From Siderastrea siderea (Eukaryota; Cnidaria; Anthozoa; Scleractinia; Rhizangiidae), in the NCBI GenBank assembly GCA_964030785.1, contig OZ034972.1, positions 50,910,538 through 50,974,537 of the forward strand: a DNA stretch of 64,000 bases, in the 5' to 3' direction. Below, piece after piece: positions 23,301 through 37,000 of the stretch. The notes beneath the pieces are model-generated. The model was not told where the DNA came from and did not search any database. It saw nothing but the letters and a program-made list of their open reading frames with translations. The position numbers were made by a program, and so were the translations under genes. The stretch's first letter is position 1, and each line of letters opens with the position of its first letter.

Positions 23301-25760
23301 CCTCATGGACCAGTTTTGGTTCACTGGTCCCATTGTTTATACACACGTAACTTCACCTGTTTTGGAGTGAGTTGGTTGGCTGTAAAGTTACAGACGAATG
23401 TCATTTTCATTTTAGCAATGAAAATCTTCATGCCAGATTGGATGTCTTACATGTACACCCAATGCCAAAGTGTATGTCTTCAGCATTTTCTCAATAAACA
23501 AGTATCTTGATTAAACTTGATACTTTATCTTGTCTCTCAAACAAGAATAACTTATGGTTATGTTTTGAAAAGAAAGAAAGAGACCTTGACATTTAAAAGT
23601 AACATGCAGAGCTTAACTGACACGAAAATAATAATTTTTATGTTGTCAAATGGCAAATTAAATTATATAAATGTTCATATTGACGAATACCGTGACATAG
23701 CTCATACTATTCACCTTCACATTTTTCTTCCAATATGCTTCATACAAGTGCATATGCCATTACAAAGCAGCATTTAAATGACACTTAGAGCCATTTTAAC
23801 TCATTCAAAGATGGATCTTGTAGTGTTCACTGTTGATATTTTGTTACCTTACAGGTCTGCCAAATTTGCAGAACAAATGAGTTAACTTTTCTTACTCAAC
23901 TACAGATCACTTGTGTTTGTTAGTTGCCAGCTGATTTGCAGATAGCAGTTATCAACTAAGGTAAAACCCACTGACTACACACTTTGTGCACTACAGTTAT
24001 CAATTACCCATGGCTAGACATTTTTACAGCTTTAGCCTTCATTACTTATTATCATACATAACCCAATGACTATTGGAAAACAAGCAATCTGATTGGCTAC
24101 AAAAAGGCATTCTAATTTCCAAGAGTCTGCCCTTGAAACATGCCTTGACAAAAGCACAACCATAAAATGAAATAAACAGCTTTTACCAACATTCTTAGTT
24201 CTAACATTCTAAAAAGTGATTCATTGTTTTTGTTTTTGTTTTTGTTTTTGTTTTTTTGTTTGTATTCACTTTAATGTAAAATCATGTAATATCTTTTTAC
24301 ACAAAATGATGTACTATATAAAACACGAGAAAGGGTGCTTCATCAGGATATCCAAACACTGAAAAGTGGGTTGAAAAACCCACCGACTTTGAGGCATTTG
24401 GATAACTGATGAAACACTCTTTCGAGCTTTTGATGTGGCTTCTCAAACCATTCATAATTCTTGGAGAAATTCAAAGCAAAAGTTCGCAAAAATTTTATTC
24501 TAATTGAGGATAGTGCCTCCTAATACAGATGTATTTTTGCAAAGGTTATGGCTATGGGGAAGTTTGGGAAGTAAAATTCTAATATAATGTATTATCTTTT
24601 TTCTTTTTTTGTTATTTTATGTTGTAACACTGCAAAACCTTACATTGTAACATGTATTGGTCTAATAAAGATATTACAAAGAAGTTATTGCCAGTGAAGA
24701 ATGACAACTAAAATACCACAAGGAACTGTGTTCTTTAGGAATATTATGTTATACATGTATTTGCCAACTTTTGTTTTACACATAGATGAAAGTAGAATAT
24801 ATCTGGTGGCAATTTAAATCTGTTTACCTCCATTGAACAAAGTTTATCAAATGGCTTCTTAAAACAAAAGGAAAGAAAAACTGCAGGAACGTAGTTGGAA
24901 AGCTTTCATTTGATTAGTCAGTCTTAGAATTTCATCTACGGACACCAAGGTTAAATATGACTCTGAGTTTGACTCTTGGAGGGAAAGGGGTAATGGCAAC
25001 CTACTGAACATGACGCTACAGTTAGACCACAAGCATTAAGAGGTCACACGACTTCATTTCTCTTAAAATCAAACTTTGTGAATTTTTGAGTTCAGAAAAC
25101 AACCAGGGGTAATGTTCTAAATAAAATGAAAAGAGTGTCCATTGGTTTGGAAATAAGTGTATTTTTGAAGAGATGTTGTCATATCCTTCAACATTATTAG
25201 AATGTGATTGACAAACATTTACTGTATAGTTTCTAAGCAAGTCTAAACAATGAGTTGTAGTTTTTATAGCAACCATGTCCAGGGCAAACTCATACACTCT
25301 AACACAGTGGCCACAGATATCCTCATTTGTTGAAAACTGACATTGCCATAAAATCTCTTTCTTAACTAATTGTTTTTTCAAGTTTGGGATTTAAGAGAAC
25401 ATTTATGTACTTTCTAATGCCCACATCCCCTTACGAAACAGGCCGCAGTGAATCGTAGGACATGTATATGAAATGACATATGTCTAGCCATTTTCTGTTC
25501 AGTTGTACTATTTCCAGTGAGAACTACTCTTGAAATATGAGCAAAATCTGTTAAGACTTGCACATAAACTCACGATAGACATGTCATTCTGAACACAGCT
25601 ACCATCCCTGCAACACAAGAGTGTTTCATAGAGGGAACTGGCCTTTCTGGCGTCATCAGGATTCCAACTTAAAGGGGCATGGGTGATGTGACTTCATAAT
25701 GCAAGTGGCCTATTCATGTTACAAGCACCTTGTAGGGTGGTGGCAGGACAATGCCAGTTA
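20340..25760. other. Intergenic AT-rich stretch without recognised genes
   Basis: Only short frames without motif or splice support are present. Simple repeats include (GTTTTT)n at about 24225-24255. An imperfect inverted repeat at 24326-24425 (CGAGAAAGGGTG.TTCATCAG with CTGATGAAACACTCTTTCGAG) looks like a small hairpin MITE. The region may include 3'-untranslated sequence of the flanking genes. Confidence 0.5.
24326..24425. repeat. Hairpin element of about 100 bp
   Basis: The left arm CGAGAAAGGGTGCTTCATCAGGATATCCAAA pairs with TTTGGATAACTGATGAAACACTCTTTCGAG. The inner GTGGGTT/AACCCAC forms a second stem. The inverted structure is clear but no target duplication was found. Confidence 0.55.
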
Positions 25761-25767
25761 CATAATT

Positions 25768-25993
25768 TCAATACAGGTTCAACCTGACGTGTAACACTGC
25801 ATCACCAGCCTTGACAATGTTTCCTCTGAAATTATTCCATGGTGCTTGGACCAGGGTATCCTTTCCCGTAAGTGGCATACAACAGCTGGCTAAAAATGAC
25901 AAAAATGAAACAAAGTATTGTGGTGTGAACGTATTGTCTGAGGTTGATAAATACGTGCCCTGTGCATACGATGGTAGGTCGGTGGGTACTTCT
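25768..25993 (-). CDS. Candidate terminal exon of a minus-strand gene, unrecognised
   Basis: An open frame of about 75 codons follows an acceptor-like ACTGTAG and ends at TGA (25768-25770). Its C-terminus (DTLVQAPWNNFRGNIVKAG then DAVLHVRLNLY) has natural amino-acid composition. It could be the last exon of the gene at 27573-30144, but that gene's fourth exon ends in phase 0 whereas this frame needs two leading bases. A further exon or a different acceptor would therefore be required. Confidence 0.35.
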
Positions 25994-26154
25994 CTACAGT
26001 AAAATGGCTGGTTTTTCTAATCCTCTATAATACATGCAACAAAGATTCCCTTACTACACAGATTGTATTTAACAGTTGTTGCACAAAATTAAGTCATACA
26101 TGAACTAATGAGAAGCCCACTGAGCTGTAGACGTTGTAAAGACAAAAGAAATGT

Positions 26155-26240
26155 TAGTATTGTTGAACCTTAATTATCCGGACTTGTTGGGGCTACCAAA
26201 AATAGCCTATTAGATAATCGAGAGTCCAGTCAGCTGTGGT
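26155..26240. mobile_element. Fragment resembling a pogo/Tigger-type terminus
   Basis: TTGAACCTTAATTATCCGGACTTG followed about 40 bp later by ATTAGATAATCGAGAGTCCAG resembles the subterminal layout of Tigger-like elements (a repeated GATTATCCGGA and its complement). The opposite end was not found, so this would be a fragment. The assignment is by resemblance only. Confidence 0.3.
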
Positions 26241-27572
26241 ACTAGCAGTATGGATAGCCAATATTGACAGTAGGTCCATAATCTAGCTTCTTGACACCAC
26301 ACCAACTTTCATGGACCTACGCTATCTTGAAAAAATTTCCATTTCCCTTTGTTAAAAAGTTGAGATAGCAGGGTTCTCAGTACTGTATGTTTTCAGGCAC
26401 TACTGATTATCCTTCTATACTGGATATCTTCTATCAAACAGGTCAACGAACTTTTATCTCCTGGACTTACAAGTCTTTCCCACAGACTTGTAAGTGGGCC
26501 CCCTGTATAAAGATTGTTTAATTATTATTGTAAAAGGAGTTCTGTTAGCTCAAAGTTAGTCAGGGAACTGTGTTAGGAATTTGTTTGTTTTGCCAGCACT
26601 CCTACCCCTACTCCCCTTTGGGAGACTACTTGACTGAAACCATTTCTTTCTTTCTTTCGTTCGTTCGTTCGTTCTTCCTTTAGTTATTGAAATCAATATC
26701 TATACAGGAACATCTAATTTAGCATTAACTGTTGGTTAAAAAAGGCTCCTGGGTAAATTGTATAAAAAAGATACAGATGCATGATGCGTGACATGAACAT
26801 TGCTTGGGAGCGAGCTGAGAAAAATACATCTGTTCAAGCACCAAATGTGAGTCCGTGACTGAGGGATAATTTCAACAGACTGGTTATGAAACCTTGCAAG
26901 GTTCAAAGGCCATAGGAGAGGTGTCGAGACTTATCTTTAAAGCACTACAACAGTGCACAATCTTGTGATTAATGTTCACATACTATGACTGAATAACGTG
27001 ACAAGCATTTGTATTGGTTTATAGTTTCTTTAACACAGGTCCAGACCTACAGTGGTTCTAAAAACTGACAAAAATGCTTCACACCCGCGATTCCCCTCAT
27101 TCCCTCCCCTTTAGGGTGCCTGAGGCTACATAAAACAAAAAAATTTCTTGGGCTTCATAACTTTTCTTTTAACAACAACAACAACACTTTATTTAGACAG
27201 GGTAAACTAAAGCTAATACTCACCAGATAAAATACTAATTCAAACATCAAAGCTGTCTTGAAGACTGAAATAAAGTACATTGTATTAATCTAAATTACAT
27301 TTGATTTTAGTAATCTTTCTCATGATGTCATCAGTGCAAAGTGATAAAAGTCATCTAAGTGAGCTTGGAAACAAACTTACTAGACAAGTGCACTCACAAA
27401 AGAAGTAAAAACAATGAAAATAAATAAATAAAACTTACTAAAAATTGTAGCTGAAAAGATCGATAGCTTTCATATAAGTTAAAAGCAGAAAGTACCAAAA
27501 ATTTCAAATACCAAAAATTTACTTATACATGCATGGTTATTCCAAATAACAATCATATGACAACTTTAATAC

Positions 27573-30144
27573 CCAGATTGGGATCAACATGTGGCGAATG
27601 GTGTCTCCATATTGCAGTATCATCCTTAAGTGGTCTTGACATATTTCTCCAGGCTCAGCAACGGATTCCACAAACACAATGGCTGTGGCCCCAGGAAATA
27701 TCCTGTTTTGGCTTAATGCCAGTAAACGACTCAAAGGAACCTATAAATTAAGGGAGATAGAAGTAAATGTCATAAATAGAAAAAAAAATTTCAAACTTGT
27801 TTTTTTAAAAAAATGGTCTCCAAAAGGGTTGATCTTTTTCTACTTGCCTTTAAAATACAGTGTCACCATGATAAAGGAGAATTGTATGACATTTGTACTG
27901 AAGGAGGATTGTATGATATTTGTAGTGATGATCCTGCCCCTATAAGTTATTACATCTATGTATATGTTCTAACGTGTCAATTTTAGCTAACTTACTTTGT
28001 CAGCTATTTGATCGTCCCTTATTCTGAATTTTCTTTCTGTTTTCTTCACCAGCTCAAAGTTGATTGTAATGTGATCGTCTACAAGTGCCGTATGAAAATG
28101 TTTATTCTCTTCTTGAGAGAGGTATTCCTCCCCAATGGGAACAACATGTAGCTTGACATGTAGTTTTTCCTCCATTTCTCTGATCCATCTTAAGACTTTT
28201 CCCTAGAAAAGGAGGCAAGAAACATACCGTAGCCTTTTTTTTCATTCAAAAGCCAATCTGTACTCAGTTACGCATTTTAAATTGTGACAGGTTGTTTTGT
28301 CAGTGCATGAGTTAATCTTATACGTAAAAAATCGATTTGTGCCTTTGACCAGCTACAATCAACAAGCTTTTAACTCCCATAATCCCCTTGCTCTCTAAGT
28401 TTAGGAATTACTCTGCACTAGACATTGGCACACGAATTCTAGCCAATCTATGGCTACTACAAACATTAGGTATAACGATAACGCATGACATATAACTTCT
28501 TACAGTAACAAAGTATTGTCAGTAACGATATCTTCATGGTGAATATTGATAATTAACAGGAGCCATTAGAGAAAGTTTGAACAACTTGGATTTACTGTCA
28601 CAGCATTACATATTTCATTACGCAAACGCTTTAGTCTGATTTGGAAACTTTTATACGTAGCATTAGGACTCTACCTCCTGAAAACGTTCTGTAGTGACAA
28701 AGTGTACGTAAAAAAACATTCCATTTGCTTCTGGCTGCTCTTGCACTAACGCGTAAAAGGTAAACAGTTTTCCTTGGGGTGGTATTTGCACTGATGTGTC
28801 CCAGTTTCCTGCAAAAGAAACGTTAACATCATTTGATGACATCTTTGTTGGTTAAAAAAGACGTAACCATGTTCCACATATTCATACCATTGAATATTAA
28901 TAAATCTATTTAACTATTTTAGTCCAACAAGTATGGAGACGAAACTCCTCTACCTCCGATTCACTGTACCAACAACTACAATTTCCCACAATCTCTTGCC
29001 CAGTCTTTCGACATTACTGACATTACTACGAACTTTTGTATTCAATTGCTGTGCCACTGACCACACATTCTCGTTCCATACACAAATAATATAATTTTGC
29101 TATTCTGTAACGTAACCGTTACAACTCTTTCTTACGAAAGATGATTTAATTAAAAGGCAATGCACTGAATTTGACCTTGAATTGCCATTGACTGCAGTGA
29201 TAGTGTTTTCTTTACCACAGAGGCAACCGCCCCGCCAGGTAAATACTACATGTCGTAGGCATTGTTTAGAGGTGAAGTATTGTTTCCATGTTGCTAGGAG
29301 TATAATTCGTCATACTGATCAACGTAAAGGTAAAACGTTACTGACTGTTATTACACCGTTAGCGTTGCACACTATATCATACCCATTATTCAAGTACGAT
29401 GCAGGTGTCGGCCATGCTGTACGTGGGGACGTGATTAACTTTTATTTGCGAACTAACATATTGTGGAGACTGAAATGATATAGGCTAAAATAAATGAACA
29501 AGGCAAGTTTTTTTGTGTAAATGCTGCTTTTGTCATTGAGTTTGAGAGACCTTCAGTCTAAGTATAAGTTTAAATTTATAATACTGAATCAGAGGGGAAG
29601 AAGACTTACCGTGATGAGGAGTCTTTTCCTGTTGTCCTGCAATCGGGGGTAACACGCGTTTCCCTGTGGCATTTCTCTCACTTTCCCCAGTCGATGAGAG
29701 ACAGTCCTCACGAGACATCTCAGCAGTGCAGGGAAGAAAAGGCAGGCCATTTGCAAACGTCCCATCAAGACCGGCTGAAGGTTCAGTTTGACCAACTGGA
29801 GGTGCTGTAGGACCAACCTCGGCAAAAAGCAAACCACTGCTAGAACGGCTTTCAATGTTCTGTTCTACCACTTTGCCGCAAAGGCGGCAACGAACCTTTC
29901 CATCACCTTCCGCTTTAGTAGAGACAGCCGTTTTGCCCCTTGTACAAACGCACATATCTCGTTTGTCCACGCTGCTCTCGTTTGTTCGCTGTTCTAGTTG
30001 TTGAGCTTTGTTGTTGCCTTCTTCAATACCGGACCCAGACTGTTCTTGACTGGTTTGTTCCCCCATTGCTAAATGTTCTTCTTGGTGAGTTTCTGCGCTT
30101 TCAGAGTGTTCGTTTGCGTCGTTTGCCGGATGTTCATCTTCCAT
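27573..30144 (-). CDS. Unrecognised multi-exon gene
   Basis: Four coding exons join with correct phases: 30144-29609 (ATG, donor GTAAGT), 28808-28675, 28202-27996 (donor GTAAGT), 27740-27573. The first exon is acidic and low complexity (Glu/Gln/Ser rich) with Cys pairs CVC and CRLC about 30 residues apart, possibly a small zinc site. Exons 2-4 look globular: NWDTSVQIPPQGKLFTFYAL, HITINFELVKKTERKFRIRD, RIFPGATAIVFVESVAEPG. I do not recognise the family. The exon 4 donor is weak; without it the frame runs to a stop at 27537. The start lies about 0.9 kb from the oppositely oriented receptor gene. Confidence 0.55.
28816..29608. other. Intron 1 of the unrecognised minus-strand gene
   Basis: No additional exon, repeat or element seen. 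Confidence 0.4.
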
Positions 30145-31038
30145 CTAAAAACAACAAACAGATTTAAAGATGGTTCTGCCAGATTAGAGCGGTGTTTGTA
30201 CCGTACGACTTTCGATCTTCTGTGCGGACTCACCGGTCAGTTTCTCAGAAGCAAGTGAACCCACTCAAAAGAAAAGGGGTAGCATTTTGGACAAAGGGAG
30301 ATTTAGCTATTGAGAATTCTTTCTCTTCTTCTGTAAACGTCCGCAATTGTGATGGCAGGCAAATCGAAAGTGAAAGCTAACGTATGCATCTTTCGACTCT
30401 TGTGGTCAGGTTTGTTTCCCCGTATCGTTAATCGAAAAACAAGACGCCTAAAAACAGCCATAGGTATGCGAAATAGAGAAAATTGCCTTAAATTACCGCG
30501 TTATGTCCGGTGTGGTCCACTTCGGTTCTCTTGTACTGATTCGCCAGACTGTACAGATGCTAAATAAAAATACGATCGACCGCTTCAACTTGATACTAAG
30601 TTCGTGGATATTACGTCCTTAACACGGACCGAAGGGTGCTTGCTGATTGGCAATAGAATAAAAGGATTATCGTGACAAACCAATCGAAACAATCGGACAA
30701 TCAGCTTGCCGTTCAAGGTTAACGGTTAAAAACGTTTGATTGGTTCATCAGGCCACGGGGAAACCCCCACCTGTATATCTTCGAAATCGAAAGTAAAATA
30801 GCCAAGAAAGAATGCAAACCTACCAACTCGCCCACTGAACTAGTTCACAACGGTCTGAATTTAGTTCATTTCGTCGTAAAACAGCTCTTCAAAGGTTTTT
30901 TGCAAGACTCGAAAGGATCAAACCTCATTGAGAGGGAACTGAATTTATTTCTGTTTATCCATATACGTACTTTAATATTAACACGTAATTCTAGTTGTTC
31001 GGTGGACCGTTGCATGCACAAGGACGCGGATTTGTGAA

Positions 31039-34000
31039 ATGAAGATTGTTCTTATTTGTTTTTTGGTGAGTTGAACTTCGTTACTTTTAACTAGTCTTAT
31101 AATAACTGGTCAGGCACTTTTCTGTATTAATTTTACTGTTGAATTACGATTGATTATGAAAATTCTGCATCATGGTCAGTTCCGATGTCACAGTGATATG
31201 TGTTCCCCCGTGCTATGTGTTCCCCCGAACACATATCACTAGTGATATGCGTTTCCCCGGTAGGGAAACACAAAACACTGAAGCTATGCATCCAAGCCTC
31301 CAAATGGTTTCAAAGCGACCAAACACAAAACGCAATTTTCTGTGTCTCGGAGTTTCGACTTTTCTGCAAAGCAGTCTCGGAGTTTCGATTTTTTTCTCAA
31401 GCCGTCTCTGGGTCTCAGTCGTTTTGCAAAGTTTTCTCCGTGTTTCTAAATGTTGACAAAATTTCTGTTGACCTCTTACGAGGCTATTTCAGGGCTTGAA
31501 ATAATTTCCCGGCTGGCGCCGGTCAAGTTGTCCGGTCAAACCTATTTTTGCTCGGACACCACCCATTTTTGGCCGGACAAATCTCCATTACGCCATATCT
31601 CTACAAAATTCCCCCCCCTCCCCCTGCAGCATGATGTTTACATATCAAACAAGTACATTTTCTAAGCCTTTATTGTACATGGAGCCTCGAACTCATTGCA
31701 GGAAAAGTGGAATGCATGGTACAGCCACAACGTTCGGCAAAATCAATATTACATTTGTGCATGCATCTATCGCTTCAGTTCTATGTCTTCTATACCGTTA
31801 AATTTTGATACCTACTAAAGCTATGAAGTTGATGAATTTGAAGCCTGCGATCTAGTTGATCCTCATAATAATACAAGCTAACTGATGTGAATATACAACA
31901 AGAAACTCTTACAAGTAGAATCCATATCCACTGATTTGCTACAAAGTAAGCCGCTTAGAATGAATAAGCTTGAATCTTGAAATGTTTCAGTACTATATCT
32001 TATTAAAAGGGGTCGGGGAAATGATACCAACAGGCAACTCTCTTTTTTCATTTGGAATACTTGAATGGCAACCTAATTTTGCTACTCGTTGTCAATTTCA
32101 AGTCTATACTGCCTGAGGAAAACATTGCCTTGCGAAGTAATGCCCGTGAATCCAATAATCACCAAAAAGCTTGGTAACCAAGTATTTATCAGGGGCGTGC
32201 CGGAAGTGATGAATGATTTGTTCCGTTTCAGCGTTTTTAGAGACGATATGAATCACAACTTTTATGGATGACTATTTGGCCATTTGGAATTACTGGAATT
32301 ACATCAACGTTGTGCAATTAAGGAAATGAAAGCACTTTGTTGTGGTTTTAAGTGAAACAAAAACATATCAACGCCAAAAATATATACAATGTTCGGGAGC
32401 CTACTGATCCACTCCTGTGTCTTTTATTAAATCTATTGCTCTGTCTTCTAATTCGTCCTCATTATCTGAATCGGAATCTTCTTCAGTTGAAGAACAATCA
32501 ATCAAGACCATTCCCCTTTTCGCAAACTCTCGGGCCTTGTACGATTTCCTCTTGCTTTGGTTCGGAGGGCGAGTGGCGCTCGTTACCCACAAGTGAATGG
32601 CTGGTGTAGTGTCGTAACCTTGAAAAGGGGGACCTTCCATTTTGACTCTTATCAGGTGGCTAAGGGTGTTCTCGCTGAGTGTTGCCCGAGAATCTGAGAG
32701 GCATTGTTATGCTTCTCACGTCACGTTTACAAAATCCAAGCGGACTATATATTATAAGAATATAGTAATTCATACTGCTACACACGCTACTCCGGAAGAC
32801 CCGCTAATTTGCGGTGACGGCTTGATGAACGACAAAGCGAAGATTTGCAACCACCGGAAATTTTACAACCACTATTATGAATCATTTTTTAAAAGTTCTT
32901 GGTCTGGTAGTATCTCTGTCTTTTCCCCTTTTTATTCACAAACGCCAATAATGTTGAACCTATAAAAATTTAAAACCTGAAGATCCGCATTGAATTTTTC
33001 TTTACAAGCGTAAACGACCGGACAAATTGTCCGGCCATCCAAGGATTTGACCGGACAAAACCTATTTTTGACCGGACATTGTCCGTTGACCGGCCGTTAT
33101 TTCAAGCCCTGTATTTGAAAATTAATCTTATCGCTGTGCCCGGCTGCCGGGCATATAGCGGGCATATAGCCACAGCGTAATCTTATAGCTATGATGTGCT
33201 TCGCTAACATCACTCGAGTTATAAATGTCAATAAGCGGCTGAACTCAATTTGTTATGTTTAAAAAGTCTCGGGCTGACATTCAAAAATTCTAAAAGCTCG
33301 TTCTCTCATTCAAAAAATTGAAAAGTTCTCAGGCTTAGCTCGCACAAGAAAACGATCGTCTCACTGAGTCACGCAAAGTCTCGAATTGAATTTACCACTG
33401 ATTCACCACCTCTGCTGTTTCGTAGGATTGAATGACTACTCAAATCGAACACAGCGACACAAATCGAAGGTTAAATTTAAGCGAGCGGCGAACTGGATAA
33501 CAGTGACATAAGCGAACCTTACTAAACCGGGATATTTTAATAAACGGACTGAACCAGATCAGGATAAAAATATAGCATTTGCGTCCTCGGGAGATTCAGG
33601 AATTGTCACAAACATTGCAATAGATATAGTTTTCCTTTTTTAGTTGCGAAATTTTTTATTTTTCGCAATTTGGTTTCTGGAAGGGAGTGGGGTGGGGGAA
33701 ACACAAAACACTGGCCGCCATGTTTGAGGGGAAACACATATCACTAGTGATATCAGATATGTGTTCGGGGGAACACATATCACGGGGGAACACATATCAC
33801 TGTGACTCCGAGAATACGTACACCAAGATAGGTCGTGTTTGCGGCAAACAGTGAGCAGGTTTTTCAGGCCACAGCTATTCACGCATTGTTTCAGTGTTGC
33901 TCTGTGCATGGTTGTGATATCTGTAGACCATACACGGCAAATACCGTTTGCATAGCATATGTAGACTCATTCGCATCGACCCACATCGTGTATTTGATGA

Positions 34001-37000
34001 AGATCAGTGTTTTGGAAAGCTAATGTTAACTTAATCCAAACCATTTTCTACTCTAGGTAATCCAAGAGACTACTGCTCTAGTTTGCCAAGATGACCAAGT
34101 TGTGATGGAGTTGCCAAATGGTGACTTCACGTGCGTGAATTGCCTAAAATGTCCTCCAGGATATGGTGCAACAGTCCCGTGTACGGGTACCGTACTATAT
34201 AACGTCTCTGTTGTGTGCAAACCCTGTATGCCGGGACTATATTCTGATTCATTATCGTCCGAGATTTGTAAGAATTGCTTAGAGTGTCTTCCTGAGGAAG
34301 CCGTTGTGGCAAAATGCACTAACATTTCGAACACACGTTGCAGTTGCAAGCCTTGCCCAGAGGGGTATTACCGCAACAAAACCATATCCAAATGTCTCCC
34401 TTGTTCTGGATGTTGCCTAGATGATAAGGATGAGTTTGTTCGAGAGTGTGTCAGTCAAAAGGTGCCTCGTACTCAAACATGTAGCTACCAGAGAAGGAAA
34501 TCCTGTGGTTCTAAGTGCTGGTACGATGAGATAACTGTTGTAAAGGGAGATGGGAAGTACAGCTGCCAACCCTGCCCAGTGTGTTCTAAAGAACATGGCC
34601 TTACTGTACCTTGTGGAAGTACTGTTAATGACGATAAGCTTGTCGCGTGTCAAAGCCCCACCTTGGGGAAAACATTTATCAATCAACAAGGGATAATTCA
34701 GCCTTGCACTATCTGTTCTCCTGGACAAGAAGTGATCACTAATTGTTCTTCTAAAGTCGATTCCAAGTGTGGTGGTTGTAAGCAAGGTTTCTACTATAAT
34801 CACCATTCAAAGAGTTGCCAAGAGTGTTTTTGGTGTTGCAACTATATTGACAGTGAGAATGTAATGAAATGCATCAGAGAGGCAATGCTGTCTGCAAAAG
34901 AACCTGCGTTCCTACGCAGCCAGTTTCTGCAACCCTTACAAGTATATACCCAGTTTTCTCATTCTTACCACGAATATTTTCATTTAAGATTGTTAAACTT
35001 TGATACGTTTACATGTACACTGACTTTAATTGTTATAGCTTTTTTCTATTTTGCTTTCAATTCCATTTTCCAAAGAAGAAAGGATTCTGGAAATGAAGTA
35101 CAGAACCGTGATGTAATCACTTTTGACAAAATAGAGCGTGTACCACATCTGCAGGAAACTCAGTCTCGCACTACATTACAAGATGCTCACGATGCATCTA
35201 AAGGTGAGTTAGTTTTATTTGTACGACATTTAGCTTCAGGCCTCGTTCCTTCACATCACTCTTTCCACTTTCAGGTTCGTTGTCTCTTAAGTTATGAAGA
35301 AAGTAACTGTTATTACAATACCATTTAACGTGTTGTTTTTCTCGTACTTTTAATTAGCATTTAGCATTATAATAGTGATAGCCCTTTGGTAGTCATAGTT
35401 AGCAAAGGAGCAAAATACTTTTCCTTCAAAAAAAGCATTTTACATTAACATCATCATCAACACTTGTATACTTGTGAAAAATATATTTGCCCTCAATTCT
35501 GAGTCCAATTAGTCAAGCTACATCATAAATGTTATTTAAATGTTTTTGCATGTACATATTTTTATTTTTATTACATTTATAATTTATCCCACTGAATTAC
35601 TCTTTAGATACCAAGAAAGTGGTGTCAGAATGTCCGTTACATCAGGACCCTGGTCATCTGGTTTTCGAGAAAACAGGTGTTGAAGTTATTGCTCTTGGAA
35701 GCAAGAAATCAACCATCCAACACATACCGCAGGATTTGGCTTTACAAGCCACATCAAACTCAGCATTCTCTGGTTTTCTTGAAGAAGGCGAAACAGCATT
35801 AAGTCCAGCGATAACATTTCTGTTTACTACCAAGTTGGATAGACCCCTCGAGGTTCAGATACCACATGGAGCAAACATGGTTTTCTCACATAATGAATGG
35901 AGTATCATTCTTAAAGAAGTTTTGAACAACAAGTGGGTCTACGTAACCCAAAGTGGACAAGGAATAAAAAACTTTGTCCCCAGAAGCAACCATGTGAGTT
36001 TTGAAACGGATCATCTCACAACATTTGTAGTTGTTGGGAAGCCCAACAAGCATTCTCTCCCAACATTCAAACGAATGAAGGTTGCAGCATTTTGCAGTGA
36101 CACCAGCACTGGGGAAGACCTTATTGTCAGGCTGTACTGTTTTGATGACTGTGAATATTCATTTGAGGTATGTGTCAATTCTCAATATTTTTTCTTTGGA
36201 GGCACTTTTTTCGTTTTTGTTAAGCCTTTTTTGATTTAATCACCATTCAAAATGACAGTGTTGTGAGTCTTGTGTAGTTCACTGAGAGTAGTTCAAAATG
36301 CCACATTGATATTTGTGCAATAAGTATAAGAGGCAAGAATTCGTAACCACGACTAACCTTACCCGACTGTTTAAAACTCTTGCTAAAACTCTTGCACTCT
36401 CCTTTATAGAGGCTTATGAGAAAGGAACAGGAAGATGGAGGAAAACTCATCTCATCAATTGAATCTCTTGACTTCTCTGTTACCAGTCAAAAGGATGTGG
36501 AGGTTACTATAAAAGATATTGAAGGCTGGCAACTTGATGAGACCTCACCAATGGTATTGGATATTAACTTTAGTCACTTAGACATACATTTTGTCCAGGT
36601 TTACAATGTAAAGTATTTAAATATGCGTATGAACATGTACTTCAGTTAGACAATGCATGCTTGGCTTTTGAAAGTTCCTGTATGAATCATCTCAACATTT
36701 GATATTTGGCAACGAATGGAGACTGCAGTTGAATGTATTAGTTAATTCAATTAGCTTTGGGATTTGACATAACAAGAATCCAAACCAGTCGTGATTACAA
36801 CAGAATAATGTTACACTAACAGCACTTACAGCTTCTCTGCTGTGAAAAGGTAGGTAAACTACCACAGGAAAGACAGTCAAATGTCAGGATCAGGCTGAAG
36901 GGGGCTCAGTGCTGGAGCTCCACGTGACTTTTGTAGCATGAACCAACTTTGAGTATTACTACAGTTACTGCTCTCCCCAGGATGCGATACTAGAACATAA

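Larger units (their letters stand above)
31187..33806. mobile_element. 2.6-kb TIR element in receptor intron 1
   Basis: The outer ends GTCACAGTGATATGTGTTCCCCC (31187) and GGGGGAACACATATCACTGTGAC (to 33806) are inverted repeats. Each terminus holds further copies of ACACATATCACTAGTGATAT and CCCCGAACACATAT. A second element (31490-33111) is nested inside. No transposase is visible. Confidence 0.7.

Noticed and set aside
25022..25381. 119-residue minus-strand frame
   Set aside because: No splice or domain evidence and low-complexity surroundings; likely chance or 3'-untranslated.
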